Shown here: positions 51,181-60,659 of the stretch, piece by piece | How positions within the stretch are numbered: position 1 is the stretch's first letter | How the letters are laid out: every line of letters starts with the position of its first letter | Program-made: the position numbers and the translations under genes | Origin: Phytophthora sp. 'mugwort' | Taxonomy: Eukaryota; Oomycota; Peronosporomycetes; Peronosporales; Peronosporaceae | DNA length: 64,000 bases | Assembly: GCA_033558025.1 (NCBI GenBank) | Contig: JAUCEF010000014.1 | Location: 4,030,001 to 4,094,000 of the forward strand | Direction of reading: 5' to 3' | Notes under the pieces: generated by a model | The model's input: the letters and a program-made list of their open reading frames with translations, nothing else | Database searches by the model: none | What the model was told of the DNA's origin: nothing

Positions 51181-52319
51181 CGTTCAGTAGACAAGCCAGA
51201 GTAATTGTTGGAAGTCAGTTGCAGTCTTGAAAAAAAAAAAAAAGCAAAAGCGAAGGCATTTCGACCAAACCTGCCACCCTATCGGGATAGTGCGATATGC
51301 CATCACCACGGGGTCGTAGCTGGTGCCTGCGCAGGCTACGCTTAGCGGCGGAGACTCTTGCCCTCGGCGACGACGACACTCGCGGCGGCGACCTTGATCT
51401 TTTTGAGGGCTTGGCCCGCTGCTGCTACTTCTGGCGGCGATGCCTCAGTCTTTTGCTTTTGCGTGGGTGGAGGGAATAAAATAATGCGTCCACAGCGTAT
51501 AGTCGATTTGTTGGTGGTTCGGTCAAGATAAAAGCGGCAAATTTTGCCACCAACTAATAAGTGTAACACGTATTGTGAATTCCGTGTATATTAAATATAC
51601 ACGGATTTAAATATACACGGATTTCACAATACATGTTGCACTTATTTATATGAACGTCACATGATATATCCTATTTATTGCAAATCGATTTTTTTTTATA
51701 GCCGATTTAGGCTATGTATATATATATATACGACGTAGCCCTTATATATACAGAATGTCAGTCCGATTTGTTGTATCCCAACCCCTGTTCATATATCACA
51801 TGTTGCCGTCGATTTAGCGTCAAATCACTTCGAATGCCCATTTAACACTGGACATTTGAGGTCATCGCTATATATGTAAACGATGTCGATGTCGCTATTA
51901 TCATTAAACAAGGAATAACTATACGTATTACGATTGAAAAAGCTTAAAATGAATACGTATGCATCTTTGAAGTCTGTTAGGAATGAAAATGTCTTCGTTT
52001 GGGGCGCAGTCTTTGAGCTATTTGCTCATTCGAGACTCAATCTGCGCAAGTTTATTTTAAAGCGGAGCTATAAAAGCTCGTGGTATCCTATGCTTTAGAT
52101 TTGCACAATGGACGTTTTACATCCAGAACTCAGATTTAAGTTTTTCTCCTAGTACCATCCAAAACGGCCTAACCGAGCTGGGCGTATTGGTCGGTTTTCA
52201 CAATAGTGTATATTTTACGAAATGGGTTAAACATGTTGTGCTTAACTATAGCATAAAACAACGTTGTTTTATACAACCTTGGTCTCTGTGAGGAAATTCT
52301 GCTGGCAAATGCTAACTTG
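51181..52319. other. AT-rich interval with palindrome; no gene seen
   Basis: It contains a poly-A run at 51,230, the palindrome listed separately, a TATATA microsatellite at about 51,717-51,732 and AT-rich sequence to 52,319. A minus-strand Lys/Ala-rich frame at 51,342-51,569 is not recognised. Confidence 0.4.
51556..51646. repeat. Palindromic foldback, 34-bp arms
   Basis: Left arm 51,556-51,589 (AATAAGTGTAACACGTATTG..) and right arm 51,613-51,646 are reverse complements at 31 of 34 positions, around a 23-nt centre that is itself made of GTGTATATT/AATATACAC words. It has the shape of a small foldback or MITE remnant, or of a hairpin in RNA. Confidence 0.85.
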
Positions 52320-52958
52320 TTTGCGCTCCCTATCGTGTCGTACCCCGACATTACCGAGGCCTTAGAAGTAGGGGCAAAAAGAGTTCATCAGCAACCTCTT
52401 GAGCATGCTTTCGGCGGAACTGACTTGGCAGGCATGAATACAGGCATTGAAGAGCTGAAAGAATGCTGTCGTAAGGACACTGAAGGCCATGGACACCATT
52501 GTGGAGATGGAGAAGAAGATCAAAGAGAGTACCGCCATCGAGAGTCTTTAGTACGAAGCCATGAAACCGCGTCACTCGGTTTATCGCAACAGTGAAATGC
52601 ACGCAAGTGCGCACCTCAAGGCGTTCACGCTCGGCAACCTTTTTATGTTGAAACTCCAATTTTTTTTATCCTCGAGTAAAGTCGGCGAGATCGTGAACGC
52701 GACCATGCAGGAGCAACATTAGGTCAAGGCATTGCTGATCCCGCGGACAAAATATCGTCGGCTTCTTCGTTCGCGACAGTATTTTCAACGAGAAGAGGGT
52801 TGCGTCGGAATCCCAACTGCGGTTTTACTGGTTGAAGACGTGGACGCTGTTGTCATTAGCCAATGCACTGGGAACTTCCTTTACGGCTACGAGTACATCG
52901 GGCCTCAATTGACGACTTATGATCACCCTACTCACGGATCATTGCTACATGGTGTTAA
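52320..52958 (+). pseudogene. Dynein heavy chain pseudogene, part 1 (linker to AAA1)
   Basis: Plus-strand sequence in two main frames gives dynein heavy chain motifs in order: a linker element YEAMKPRHSVY, LGNLFMLKLQ and SKVGEIVNATMQEQ (about 52,550-52,715), then SQLRFYWLKTW (52,816), NFLYGYEYIGP (52,873) and RLMITLLTDHCYMVL up to 52,957, equal to the RLVITPLTDRCY element just before the AAA1 P-loop. The several hundred residues that normally lie between the linker elements and RFYW are missing, and stops interrupt it. The sequence is cut at a TTAA by a PiggyBac element and resumes at 58,577. Confidence 0.75.
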
Positions 52959-52974
52959 CCCTTTCACTACCAGA
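52959..52974 (+). repeat. PiggyBac left terminal inverted repeat
   Basis: CCCTTTCACTACCAGA directly after the TTAA at 52,955. It matches the right end without mismatch. Confidence 0.9.
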
Positions 52975-53233
52975 GCATTTTTAGGGGCCCACTGCGGGCC
53001 TGTAATTCCACCAATCAGATGCTTCAAATTGCGTAAATCGGTCAACGAGCTGTCAGCGGCGCTCCTCTCCTTGTTCGTCACCGTAGTACCAAATTTGAAA
53101 ATCCAATCTTAGACGATGGCCGCCAGCAAGACTGGCCAGCGAACATGAAGCTACTGCGGCGACGCGCCGTGCGAATAGGACCAGTACGGATAAGCTATCG
53201 TTGGCAGTAGTATCCGGATGTTGACGCTAAGGC

Positions 53234-53264
53234 GGGGGGTGGGGTGGGGGGTGGGGGTGGGGGG
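53234..53264 (+). other. G-quadruplex-prone G-tract array
   Basis: Five G runs of 6, 4, 6, 5 and 6, each separated by a single T, lie at 53,234-53,264. This is far stronger than the usual G3+N1-7 rule for quadruplex formation. It lies near the left end of the PiggyBac element, downstream of the transposase stop. Confidence 0.8.
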
Positions 53265-53436
53265 AGAGAGGCTGTCTTTTCGCCACGTGAAGAGGGCGCT
53301 GTGGCAGCTCTATTACTACAAGAAGCACGGTCGACTGTGCCGGACGACGCGCGCCGACTTCCCGTTCCGCTTGGCCAAAGAGATCACTTGCCTCAACAGC
53401 ATCGTCAGGTACTATTTGCTTACTCTCTACCTGCGT

Positions 53437-55554
53437 CTACGGAAGCTCTAGTTGATCTAAGTACGTGATCATTTTGCTCTCCTTTAGCCAAGTATTTACT
53501 GCCGAGTCTCCTTTCGCCGCATCACAAACAGCATCCAGGGCTGTGCGGACAGTAACGCCGTGGACGAGAGTGCATCTCTGTAGTGGAAAGCGCTGAAACA
53601 GTCGACGTTGAAGCCTCTGTGGCAGCCCGTGCTGCCGAAGCGAACGTTTTTTGGCGAACCCTCGTAGCGAGCAAAGATAACAAGTCAGCCTTCCCCCTGA
53701 TTGCTGCATTGAGTTCGGAGTAATTGCGTGGACCTGTCATCAGCGCCCACGACGTCTGCAATTGGTTTGTTTGGAGCAGGCTTGCGGCGACGCTTTTCTC
53801 CAGTCGAACGCGTTGTACTGCCGTCAGTTTCTCCGCCACTCGCTGGTTGAAGTTGCGCAAACTGACCCGCGTAGTATCTTCGCCGGCGACCTTTTTGAAC
53901 AGCGTGAACGCATTGATTAGCGCAAGATCCAGCACACAAGTCAAGATGCTCATTGCGAGCCTCTTCTCCCTTCGACGAATTGGATTTGTGCTCCTCAGTT
54001 GGTCTACTCTGTCCACGTTGTTCATGAAGAGATTGTACGCGACTACCATTGCGGATACTTGGAAGGTTTGACGGTGTATCACTCGGTTCGTTGTTCAGCG
54101 TCGAAGCGGTGCTATACCGCGACAAAGCCATATCGTCTCCGGCGAATTGCCAGGAAGCACGCGCTGCGACGGAGTCCCAGCCCGATAGTTTGTGTAGAAG
54201 ATTACGGTGTGGTTGTCTCGAAAGGCAATGTATTCACCGTTGACCGCAGCAGTCATCGGTGCCGTATACGTGATCTGGAGGTGGCGGCGGCAACTTCTTC
54301 TAGGCTCGCTTATGCTTCTTTTGAAGCTTTTCCCAACCGGGTGCCACGTCTACAGCAGCAACGAGCTCCCAACTTCCTCGTGCTGCAGTTAACTCGCACT
54401 TTGGTCGCCTCCAATGCAGCAGCATTCCACTTGCCTTGTAATGAAATCCTGACAGTCTTAACATCCGCATTTCATCATCGGTGAGCACCATGATAGTCTT
54501 TGCGAGGTTGTGCCTCGTATAGAAGTTATAACAGACAAGCGTTCGGTGACCTTCTGCTGCTTTGTCAGGTGCTCGGTCATCGCCACCCAGATTGCGCTCG
54601 GATCTTTGCAGTTGATCGGAATATCCCCGCGGTCGACTGTCCTGAACAAGGTGCACGAAGCGCAGGAAAAAAAAACATCCACATAGCGTTCTGCTGGCGA
54701 AGGCCTCGTTCGATTACCAGACCCGTTGTCCCGCACAGTGTAGGCATACAAAGCTTTCCCACCCCACCACCGCGTAAAATCGCATGCCATACTTATCGGG
54801 CCTGGACGGCAAGAATATCTTGGTCGCAGAGCGCGCTATCGTTCGCATAGTATTCTCGTCTAAGCTGCAGCACCGACTGGAACAGCAATTGAGCAAACTT
54901 CTCCTGGATCTGGGCCATCAGTCGCCGACGGTGCCACAACGGCTCCAGCTCACCTGCTGTCCGACGGGGACGCTCCCAGGTGCGTGAACCTGGAAGCGAG
55001 ACCGAATGCTTCCAAACCGGTTTCTTACCATAGTCAATGCGAAGTCGGATTGGCCGATGAAGAGCTTTTGCGGCCACAACTTTTTGATCTCCGTGACAGG
55101 GTTGAAGCTCATAGCAATCTCTAAGCCAATGTAAGCGTCAATTTCAAACTCCGTAGGCCGAGGCTTACCCCTTGTCCTGGAGCGGTTTGCCCAGGACTGC
55201 AATGCCCTGGACAAACCGCTCAAGGACAAGGGGTAGGTCGATGCTACGGAGTCGGAAGTCGCGGGTGAAGAAGAGCGAGAAGAGCCCCAGCTCGCCGCGG
55301 TCTTTGTAAGCAGCTTTGACCTCTCTGTCGCGGATTATGTGGAGGCCGTTGACCTGTATGATGCAGTCGACGTATCCGTTGCCGGCTCGACGTTGTTCCA
55401 GCGGAGTTGCGGCAACTGGCGGTTCTGCCTCGCTGTCAGAATAAATTGCAGCTGTGGTATTGCAGATCCGGATAAGATGGAAGTTGACCGGCAGCTGGAA
55501 GATCCACGTCGCCATCGGCAGCATAATAGCGTCAAGGTGATGGATCCAGACCAT
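53437..55554 (-). pseudogene. PiggyBac (DDE_Tnp_1_7) transposase
   Basis: Minus-strand pieces in order: IDAYIGLEIAMSFNPVTEIK and TMVRNRFGSIRSRF (about 55,150-55,000); MAQIQEKFAQLLFQSVLQLR; SLDENTMRTI (first catalytic Asp) with FLPSRPDKYGMRFYAVVGWE (about 54,850-54,750); DNGSGN; VCYNFYTRHNLAK (about 54,530); and the C-terminal block YNLFMNNVDRVDQL (third Asp, about 54,030) with a Lys/Arg-rich end and CYLC. Frameshifts separate most pieces. In the second catalytic motif the Asp of (M/C)DNFYT is Tyr (codon TAT). A foldback at 55,166-55,235 sits at the first frame change. The copy is inactive. Confidence 0.85.
55166..55235. repeat. 30-bp inverted repeat with 10-nt loop inside the transposase
   Basis: Arms 55,166-55,195 and 55,206-55,235 pair at 28 of 30 positions (TACCCCTTGTCC..); the loop is ACTGCAATGC. 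Because it lies inside coding sequence, one arm is likely a templated inverted copy of the other. Confidence 0.88.
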
Positions 55555-56590
55555 GCAACACGCCAGGTCTGTATATGATACGGATCCTGTATCCTTCCCG
55601 TGGGTAAGGTCTATGGACTAGATCCGATCAGTTTAGTGCACACCGGGTTGAAGAACCGTAGCTAAAGGGAGGTAGACGGAGATGGGTGGGCAGGATTAGG
55701 TCAGAGATGGGATCCTGGGTTATAAATAGTCCGTATGATAGGCTTTGGGATGGGATCCGAACGTAGATAGGCTAAGGTATAAATCAGAACCGAATTTGCA
55801 CTGGAAGACAGACTTAACTATTGTATAGGGTTTTCTATTGGCCCCATACATAGATCAAGTCTAACTTTGGCGATCTTCCTGCACACGTGGCAGCCCCTGG
55901 ATAGCTTGGCCAGGTCGCGCTTGCCCTTGGACTTCTCAACCCCCTCAAGATCACGCTATTGGAGGCGGCAAGCATCTTAAAGGAACAAGGGCAACTCCGA
56001 TAAGGAGCAAGGAAACCTCAAGAAGGAACAACTCCGGATCTCGTATTTCTATTACGGGTCCACAGGGTCTACGGAAAGTGCTCAAGACGAAACCAACACC
56101 GGATCTCGTGCGCAGGAATACCCGCGCAGATCCACCCCCTCCCAAGTCCCCACAAGGACGTCCAAGGCCCAGCGCGCATATCGTGTCAACAAGAGAGCAG
56201 TACCAGCCCGCCGACGGGTACACAAGGTGAACCACTCAGCAATACAGGCCATTCGGAGTACCCCTCCGTTAGTCGGTGTCTGGGCGCAGTGCGTTTGCGT
56301 TGGGATCCTACTGAAATTAAGTGGATCCACTCCACCACACAGCAGCGCCCTTCTCGTTTGGCTCCTCTACAAGACCGTCGTCTAACTCCTCCGTGTCCGC
56401 GACTCGAGCTCCCAGTCAGCGACGTCGTCATCGTTGTTTCAAGAGTTCCGCGATGTCCATCGTCGAGATGCTGGTGCTGCTGCTGGAAGAATGCAAATTG
56501 ACTATAGGATCGGCGAGTGGTGGAGAAGCCAGTATCGAACTATTGTGACCTCTACTGTACTGTAACCGTAGAGGACCGCTGCGACCTTTT
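55555..56590. other. Passenger sequence inside the PiggyBac element
   Basis: No complete gene. The minus strand has a possible zinc-knuckle-like word (GCHVCRKIAKVRLDLC, about 55,850-55,900) and, at about 56,595-56,583, CTATAAAAAGG followed by plausible leader sequence, which together recall an LTR and gag start of a retroelement. Neither is firm. Confidence 0.3.
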
Positions 56591-58454
56591 TATAGTCATG
56601 GCGAGATGAAGTGACACAACAACTTCAAAAACCTTATATCTCGTAACCTACAACTCAGACTCCTATCAGCTTAGGGTCACTGCAAAGCTCACTGTCTCCT
56701 CTATTGAGTAAATACATTCATTCCGCTCAGAGCCTTCAATTGAATGAGATACACTTAAGCGTTTTTAGGAAAAGTAGTATCCGCAAAACTGGAGGCTGTG
56801 AGACAAACCCGTCGGGCTATACATAAACAGCTGTCTGGCTGGACTTTCCTGCGGTAAGTTACCCAACCTTTCATAATTAATTTTAGAATGACATGTTATA
56901 ACCTTGCCAATTTAGTATTAAATGGAAATTGTGTACTCCTCCTCGTCGTCCGTAGTCTCGTTTCTTGTCGTGTGGACCGTATCTCCAATGTCGGAGACGG
57001 TAGCAAGGCTCCGCAGCTCTTGGACGGACGGCGCTGGTGTTGATTGTGGCAGATGCACTCGAGCAAGACACACCCTCTCCTATTTACGCACCTTTTTGTA
57101 AGCTCCAAGCCATTCACGAGACGTGATGGCTTGCAGGCCAGCAGATATCTCCCCCCCAGTCGGCAACATACGCCGGCGGGTCCATCGCGATCCTGTTTTT
57201 TTCAGAGCCCCCCGTATCATCTCAATCGGCTCTAGCTCGGGATGATAGGGGGCGTGTACAGCACTTCGTGGGTGTAGTGTCGGGGAATCGATACGGCCCC
57301 ATCCTACGCAATTAGGCGCTCCAGTTGCTTCTTGATGTAGTCGTCATAGCCCTCCATGACGCCGCGTCCGTACAGCCACTTCACCATGGCGGCCTTGGAC
57401 TTGGACGGAGCAGTGTCTTCAATGACCTTGTAGTTATTGAAGACCACAAGGTCATTGCAGACGCTGCGCCGTCCATATGGATACGGCAGGATCCCTCGCG
57501 ACGCTGCAGCACCATACAAAGCCCCGTTTCAAAGAGCCCGCCGATGAAATTGCCGTGGTAATCTGAGTTGCTCCAGTCTTCAAATGCGAGGGCCAGCTTC
57601 AGATAGACTCCGGTACTCACTCCGTGTGTAATCCGCTGTTCTTCACGAAAACGGCCCCAGCACCGACAGATACAGTATCGCTGTCCAGCTCCACTTGCTA
57701 CATAACGAGGTGAGCTCCTCAGCAGCCAAGTCGCGACAGCCCCGTGATTCACATTGCATTAACTTTCGTCTAAATAGACTTCTGTTAGCTTACTATACAA
57801 ACGTGCTGCAAGATTCGATACCGATTTCTCCAAGTAGACGTACCGAAGACATCATTGGCCTCCGAGTCTGCTCTTGGATCTCCCCTTCGGCCGCGTACGT
57901 AGCTGATATCCATGCGCTTCAGCTCGCTCGCATCGTTCTCTCTGGAATGACCACACCTTTCAGATCTTCTATCGCTGCACAGATGGTTTTCGCTGTCGTT
58001 GGCTTCTTCAATATAGTACTTTTTTTTTTTATAAAATCCGTAATGTACTCGTGATAATTTGCAGCCACCATCTCGACGGGCAGCCTGGCAGGAGGCGCAG
58101 AAAATACATCATCGCCGTCAGAATTCCAGAGCGCTACCACGCGCGCAACGGTGTTCTCTGATACCCCAAGGTTTCGCTACGCGCTCGCGTACACCTCGTC
58201 CGAGAGGGTCGAGCCGTTGCTGAGCTTCCGACAGGAAGAACTGATGAGCTCGCACAATCAGCATCTTCTCTAGGGCTGCCTTGTGGGCCATGGTAACTTC
58301 AACAATGCGCTACCGGCGTTGGCTGCAGGGACGTTATGTCGTCCGAGAGCCAACGATGTCATTTCTGGTCCTGCTGCTGCCGTGCGTTAAGTTTTGAGTA
58401 AGCTACCTTAAGTTTTGTGTTTATGGTGTGTCAGTTCATCTCGCCAGTACGATA
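56591..58454. mobile_element. Tc1/mariner (IS630)-type element nested in PiggyBac
   Basis: The two ends are inverted relative to each other: left TGGCGAGATGAAGTGACACA (56,599-56,618), right the same with one difference (58,426-58,445, inverted). TA dinucleotides next to both ends would fit the TA duplication of this superfamily. A transposase pseudogene on the minus strand fills the inside. The length, about 1.86 kb, is normal for the group. Confidence 0.65.
57110..58292 (-). pseudogene. Tc1/mariner-type (DDE_3) transposase
   Basis: ATG at 58,292 (MAHKAALEKMLIVRAHQFFL). An HTH region follows (RVAKPWGI.. then VALWNSDGDDVF in another frame) and a linker up to about 57,900. The DDE core has DYHGNFIGGLFE, CRIHMDGAAS with an Asp (about 57,478), KAAMVKWLYGRGVMEGYDDY, and finally PYHPELEPIEMIRGALKK with the third acidic residue (about 57,250-57,196). 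Several frameshifts make it a pseudogene. The ends of the surrounding element agree with the superfamily. Confidence 0.75.
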
Positions 58455-58560
58455 GGCGTTTGTAGTGTATCCTGCGCCTGCAACTGCAGACTTTTAGCCA
58501 ATCAAAGAGCGACCTCCACGTCGGTAGAGGACCACTACGGACCTGTAAGCCTAGTCAAAT

Positions 58561-58576
58561 TCTGGTAGTGAAAGGG
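58561..58576 (-). repeat. PiggyBac right terminal inverted repeat
   Basis: TCTGGTAGTGAAAGGG, exact reverse complement of the left end, followed by TTAA at 58,577-58,580. Confidence 0.9.
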
Positions 58577-58935
58577 TTAATACAAACTCTAACATTTAAA
58601 TTGGGCGGATCACTTGCCAGGCCAGCTAGTACGGAAAAGGCTGAGGTGGTGAAGGACACAAACAAGTCGCTTGCGCTGCCGTGCTACGTGGTCAAATGCG
58701 GCGAACTGTTGGATTATATGGCTATGTACAGCATTTACTCCGGCCTGGTCCAAATGAGTGCGTGGGGCTGTTTCAGTGAGTTTAGCCGCATTAAAATGAA
58801 GTGCTGTCCATCGTCTCAGCCCAGCTCACAGCGATCTAGAACGCATTTAACTACGACAAACTCGCACTCGACCGGTGCCTATGAACTAGCTAGCCATCAA
58901 TACCGACTAGATCGGAGAGGCGTTGGCTAGTTGTA
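58577..58935 (+). pseudogene. Dynein heavy chain pseudogene, part 2 (AAA1)
   Basis: The frame continues that of part 1 once the PiggyBac insert is removed: LTFKLGGSLARPASTEKAEV in place of the AAA1 P-loop GPAGTGKTE, then DTNKSLALPCYVVKCGELLD, YMAMYSIYSGLVQMSAWGCF and SEFSRI (the DEFNR Walker B region). Three glycines of the P-loop are replaced (by Arg, Ser and Glu) and the Asp of Walker B is Ser, so no ATP could be bound or split. Similarity fades after about 58,935. Confidence 0.85.
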
Positions 58936-59743
58936 CAAAACGCTGTCCGATGATGGTGACAGAGTTTAGCGTTACCACCGACATCATGAACCGTGTATCA
59001 TAGTATCGCTTGATCTCAGCCAAGGGTGGGATTACAAAATTTTCATGACAGTTGTTGACTCAACATCCATACGTTTGTGGCTATCACCGTGCAACTGAGT
59101 ACTATACATAGCAATTTGTGGTTACGCTGCCAGATAGCCAGGCGGTGTTTATGGTCTCCTTGTGGCGCGGTATTGGACGGATAGGAGACTGGCAAACATT
59201 ACGCGTTCTTATCTGCGCATAGTGGTCCCAATTGTAGTAGCTAGACACCCGGTCACTCGCAACATGCAAACCCTGCTCCCCACAACATGTTGCACAATGG
59301 CACGTGAATATCTCATTATTAGAATAGGCTTCGTTCGCTGTGACTGTACCGTAGTAGAAATTGCAACTCGCCAATCAGCCTTTGTAGGGAAATCGTCACT
59401 TTGGACTAGTACTGGAATTTGTATGCTCGCTGTTGAAGTTAGCCCCATACCAAGTTTGCTCTCTGTTTTGAGCTGCCATTTGATTTGGTGAATGGCTCTC
59501 AAGCGTCGAAATATTCTAGCTGTTCAGTTGATATGTCCTCACGGTGCAACAGCTGCCATCGAGTTCAGTTTATGAAAAATTTTACGTGCGGAACCAGAAC
59601 ATGCTCTCTGTATAGAGACGTGTGGTTCTTTGTAGCACACACGGCCACTACGCCGGTGAGCTCAAGCCCCGTTCAGCGTCAGCATCAACGTCACCCTAGC
59701 AAAACTTAGTCATCTTCCGACGTCAAAGCCTTGGCGTCCATTC
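58936..59743. other. No recognisable gene
   Basis: Antisense frames at 59,162-59,502 are short and not recognised. The interval separates the dynein pseudogene from the promoter of the secreted protein gene. Confidence 0.35.
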
Positions 59744-59758
59744 CTCATTTTTCAATTT
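59744..59758 (+). promoter_or_regulatory. Oomycete core promoter (Inr plus flanking region)
   Basis: CTCATTTTTCAATTT fits the oomycete core promoter GCTCATTYYNCAWTTT except for its first base (here C). Transcription would start near A59747, giving a leader of about 100 nt to the ATG at 59,847. Confidence 0.7.
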
Positions 59759-59846
59759 GCCTTCAATTGAACTACTCGTCTTCCGTGACAAGCGATTAAC
59801 CCCGGTCTTCCTCCCTTTCAGCAGCAACAGCGATCTCCGTCTCACA

Positions 59847-60659
59847 ATGATCAGCAGCAGCAAAATCTTCTCACTGTTCGTGGCAGCCGTGGCACTTTCG
59901 AACCGAGTTCACGCCGAAGAAGAAGCGGCACAGACCTTCGGCATGCTCGGCGGCGGATTCCCCAGCATGGGTGGTGGTCTCCCAGGCATGGGCGGCGGCA
60001 TGGGAGGTATGGGCGGCGGTCTCTCTAGCCTTACGAAGATGATCCCTGGCATGAGTGGCGGCATGGGAGGTATGGGCGGCGGTCTCTCTAGCCTTACGAA
60101 GATGATCCCTGGCATGAGTGGCGGCATGGGAGGTATGGGCGGCGGTCTCTCCAGTTTCACCAAGATGATCCCAGGCATGGGTGGCATGGGCGGGGGTACC
60201 TCTGGTACGAGCGGAGGCGGTTTGTCAGGCCTCACTAACATGATTCCTGGTTTGAGCGGCATGAGCGGTGGATTAAGTGGCGGTACGAGCAAGACAACCA
60301 CAGGCACCGGAACTGGTTTCAGCGTGCCAGGCACAGTTCATCCGCCTAGCATGGGCACTGGAACTGGTGCTACAACTGCTGGGGCTGGAGCAACAGGGAC
60401 GACTGGGGCCACTGCTGCAACTGGAGCGACCGCTGCCACAGGAGTCGCTGGCACAACCGGCACAGCCGGAACTACAGGACAAACGGGGACCAGCACCGGT
60501 GCCACGGGGACTTCTGGACAAACGGGGACTAGCACCGGCGTCACAGGGACTACTGGACAAACTACACAAACTGGACAAACTGCGCAAACTGGACAAACTG
60601 GACAAACTGGGCAAACTGGGGCAGCTCAGACGTACCGACGCAACCTTCGTTCGGACTGA
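59847..60659 (+). CDS. Secreted Gly/Met-rich repeat protein with C-terminal RxLR
   Basis: 270 residues from the ATG at 59,847, chosen because it starts a clear signal peptide ([20 protein letters not shown].., cleavage after residue 23, VHA/EEE) and lies about 100 nt behind a core promoter; the upstream frame has no support. The mature part has four modules [11 protein letters not shown] (third [11 protein letters not shown], fourth [11 protein letters not shown]) separated by GMGG repeats. A shared PGTVHPPS element follows, then a Thr/Gly/Ala/Gln tail (TGQTGTSTG repeats) and the end RRNLRSD, in which RNLR (265-268) is an RxLR tetrapeptide. No Cys or transmembrane segment in the mature part. 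It is probably an extracellular matrix, cyst-coat or wall-associated protein or an apoplastic factor; function unknown. Paralogue at 62,114. Confidence 0.85.
   Translation: MISSSKIFSLFVAAVALSNRVHAEEEAAQTFGMLGGGFPSMGGGLPGMGGGMGGMGGGLSSLTKMIPGMSGGMGGMGGGLSSLTKMIPGMSGGMGGMGGGLSSFTKMIPGMGGMGGGTSGTSGGGLSGLTNMIPGLSGMSGGLSGGTSKTTTGTGTGFSVPGTVHPPSMGTGTGATTAGAGATGTTGATAATGATAATGVAGTTGTAGTTGQTGTSTGATGTSGQTGTSTGVTGTTGQTTQTGQTAQTGQTGQTGQTGAAQTYRRNLRSD
59998..60186 (+). repeat. 63-bp coding tandem repeat, three copies
   Basis: Units start at 59,998, 60,061 and 60,124. Copies 1 and 2 are identical over all 63 bp; copy 3 is diverged in its second half (CTCCAGTTTCACCAAG for CTCTAGCCTTACGAAG). Each encodes one 21-residue module. 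Confidence 0.95.

Larger units (their letters stand above)
52959..58576. mobile_element. PiggyBac element, 5,618 bp, with TTAA target duplication
   Basis: Both ends carry a perfect 16-bp terminal inverted repeat, CCCTTTCACTACCAGA (52,959-52,974 and, inverted, 58,561-58,576), each flanked outside by TTAA (52,955-52,958 and 58,577-58,580). TTAA duplication is diagnostic for the PiggyBac superfamily. Inside are a matching transposase pseudogene on the minus strand, a G-rich tract, a foldback and a nested Tc1/mariner-type element. Removing the element together with one TTAA rejoins the dynein reading frame exactly. Near both ends a direct subterminal motif CCACTRCGGRCCTGTAA occurs (about 52,990 and 58,531). 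Confidence 0.9.

Noticed and set aside
59998..60186. CRISPR-like array
   Set aside because: The repeats are contiguous, coding and without spacers.
59909..60614. Minus-strand Pro/Ser-rich frames of 113-141 codons
   Set aside because: Antisense of the Gly/Thr repeats of the secreted protein gene.
59847..60659. Classical RxLR effector
   Set aside because: No RxLR or EER follows the signal peptide; the motif is only at the C-terminus, so the usual class does not apply.
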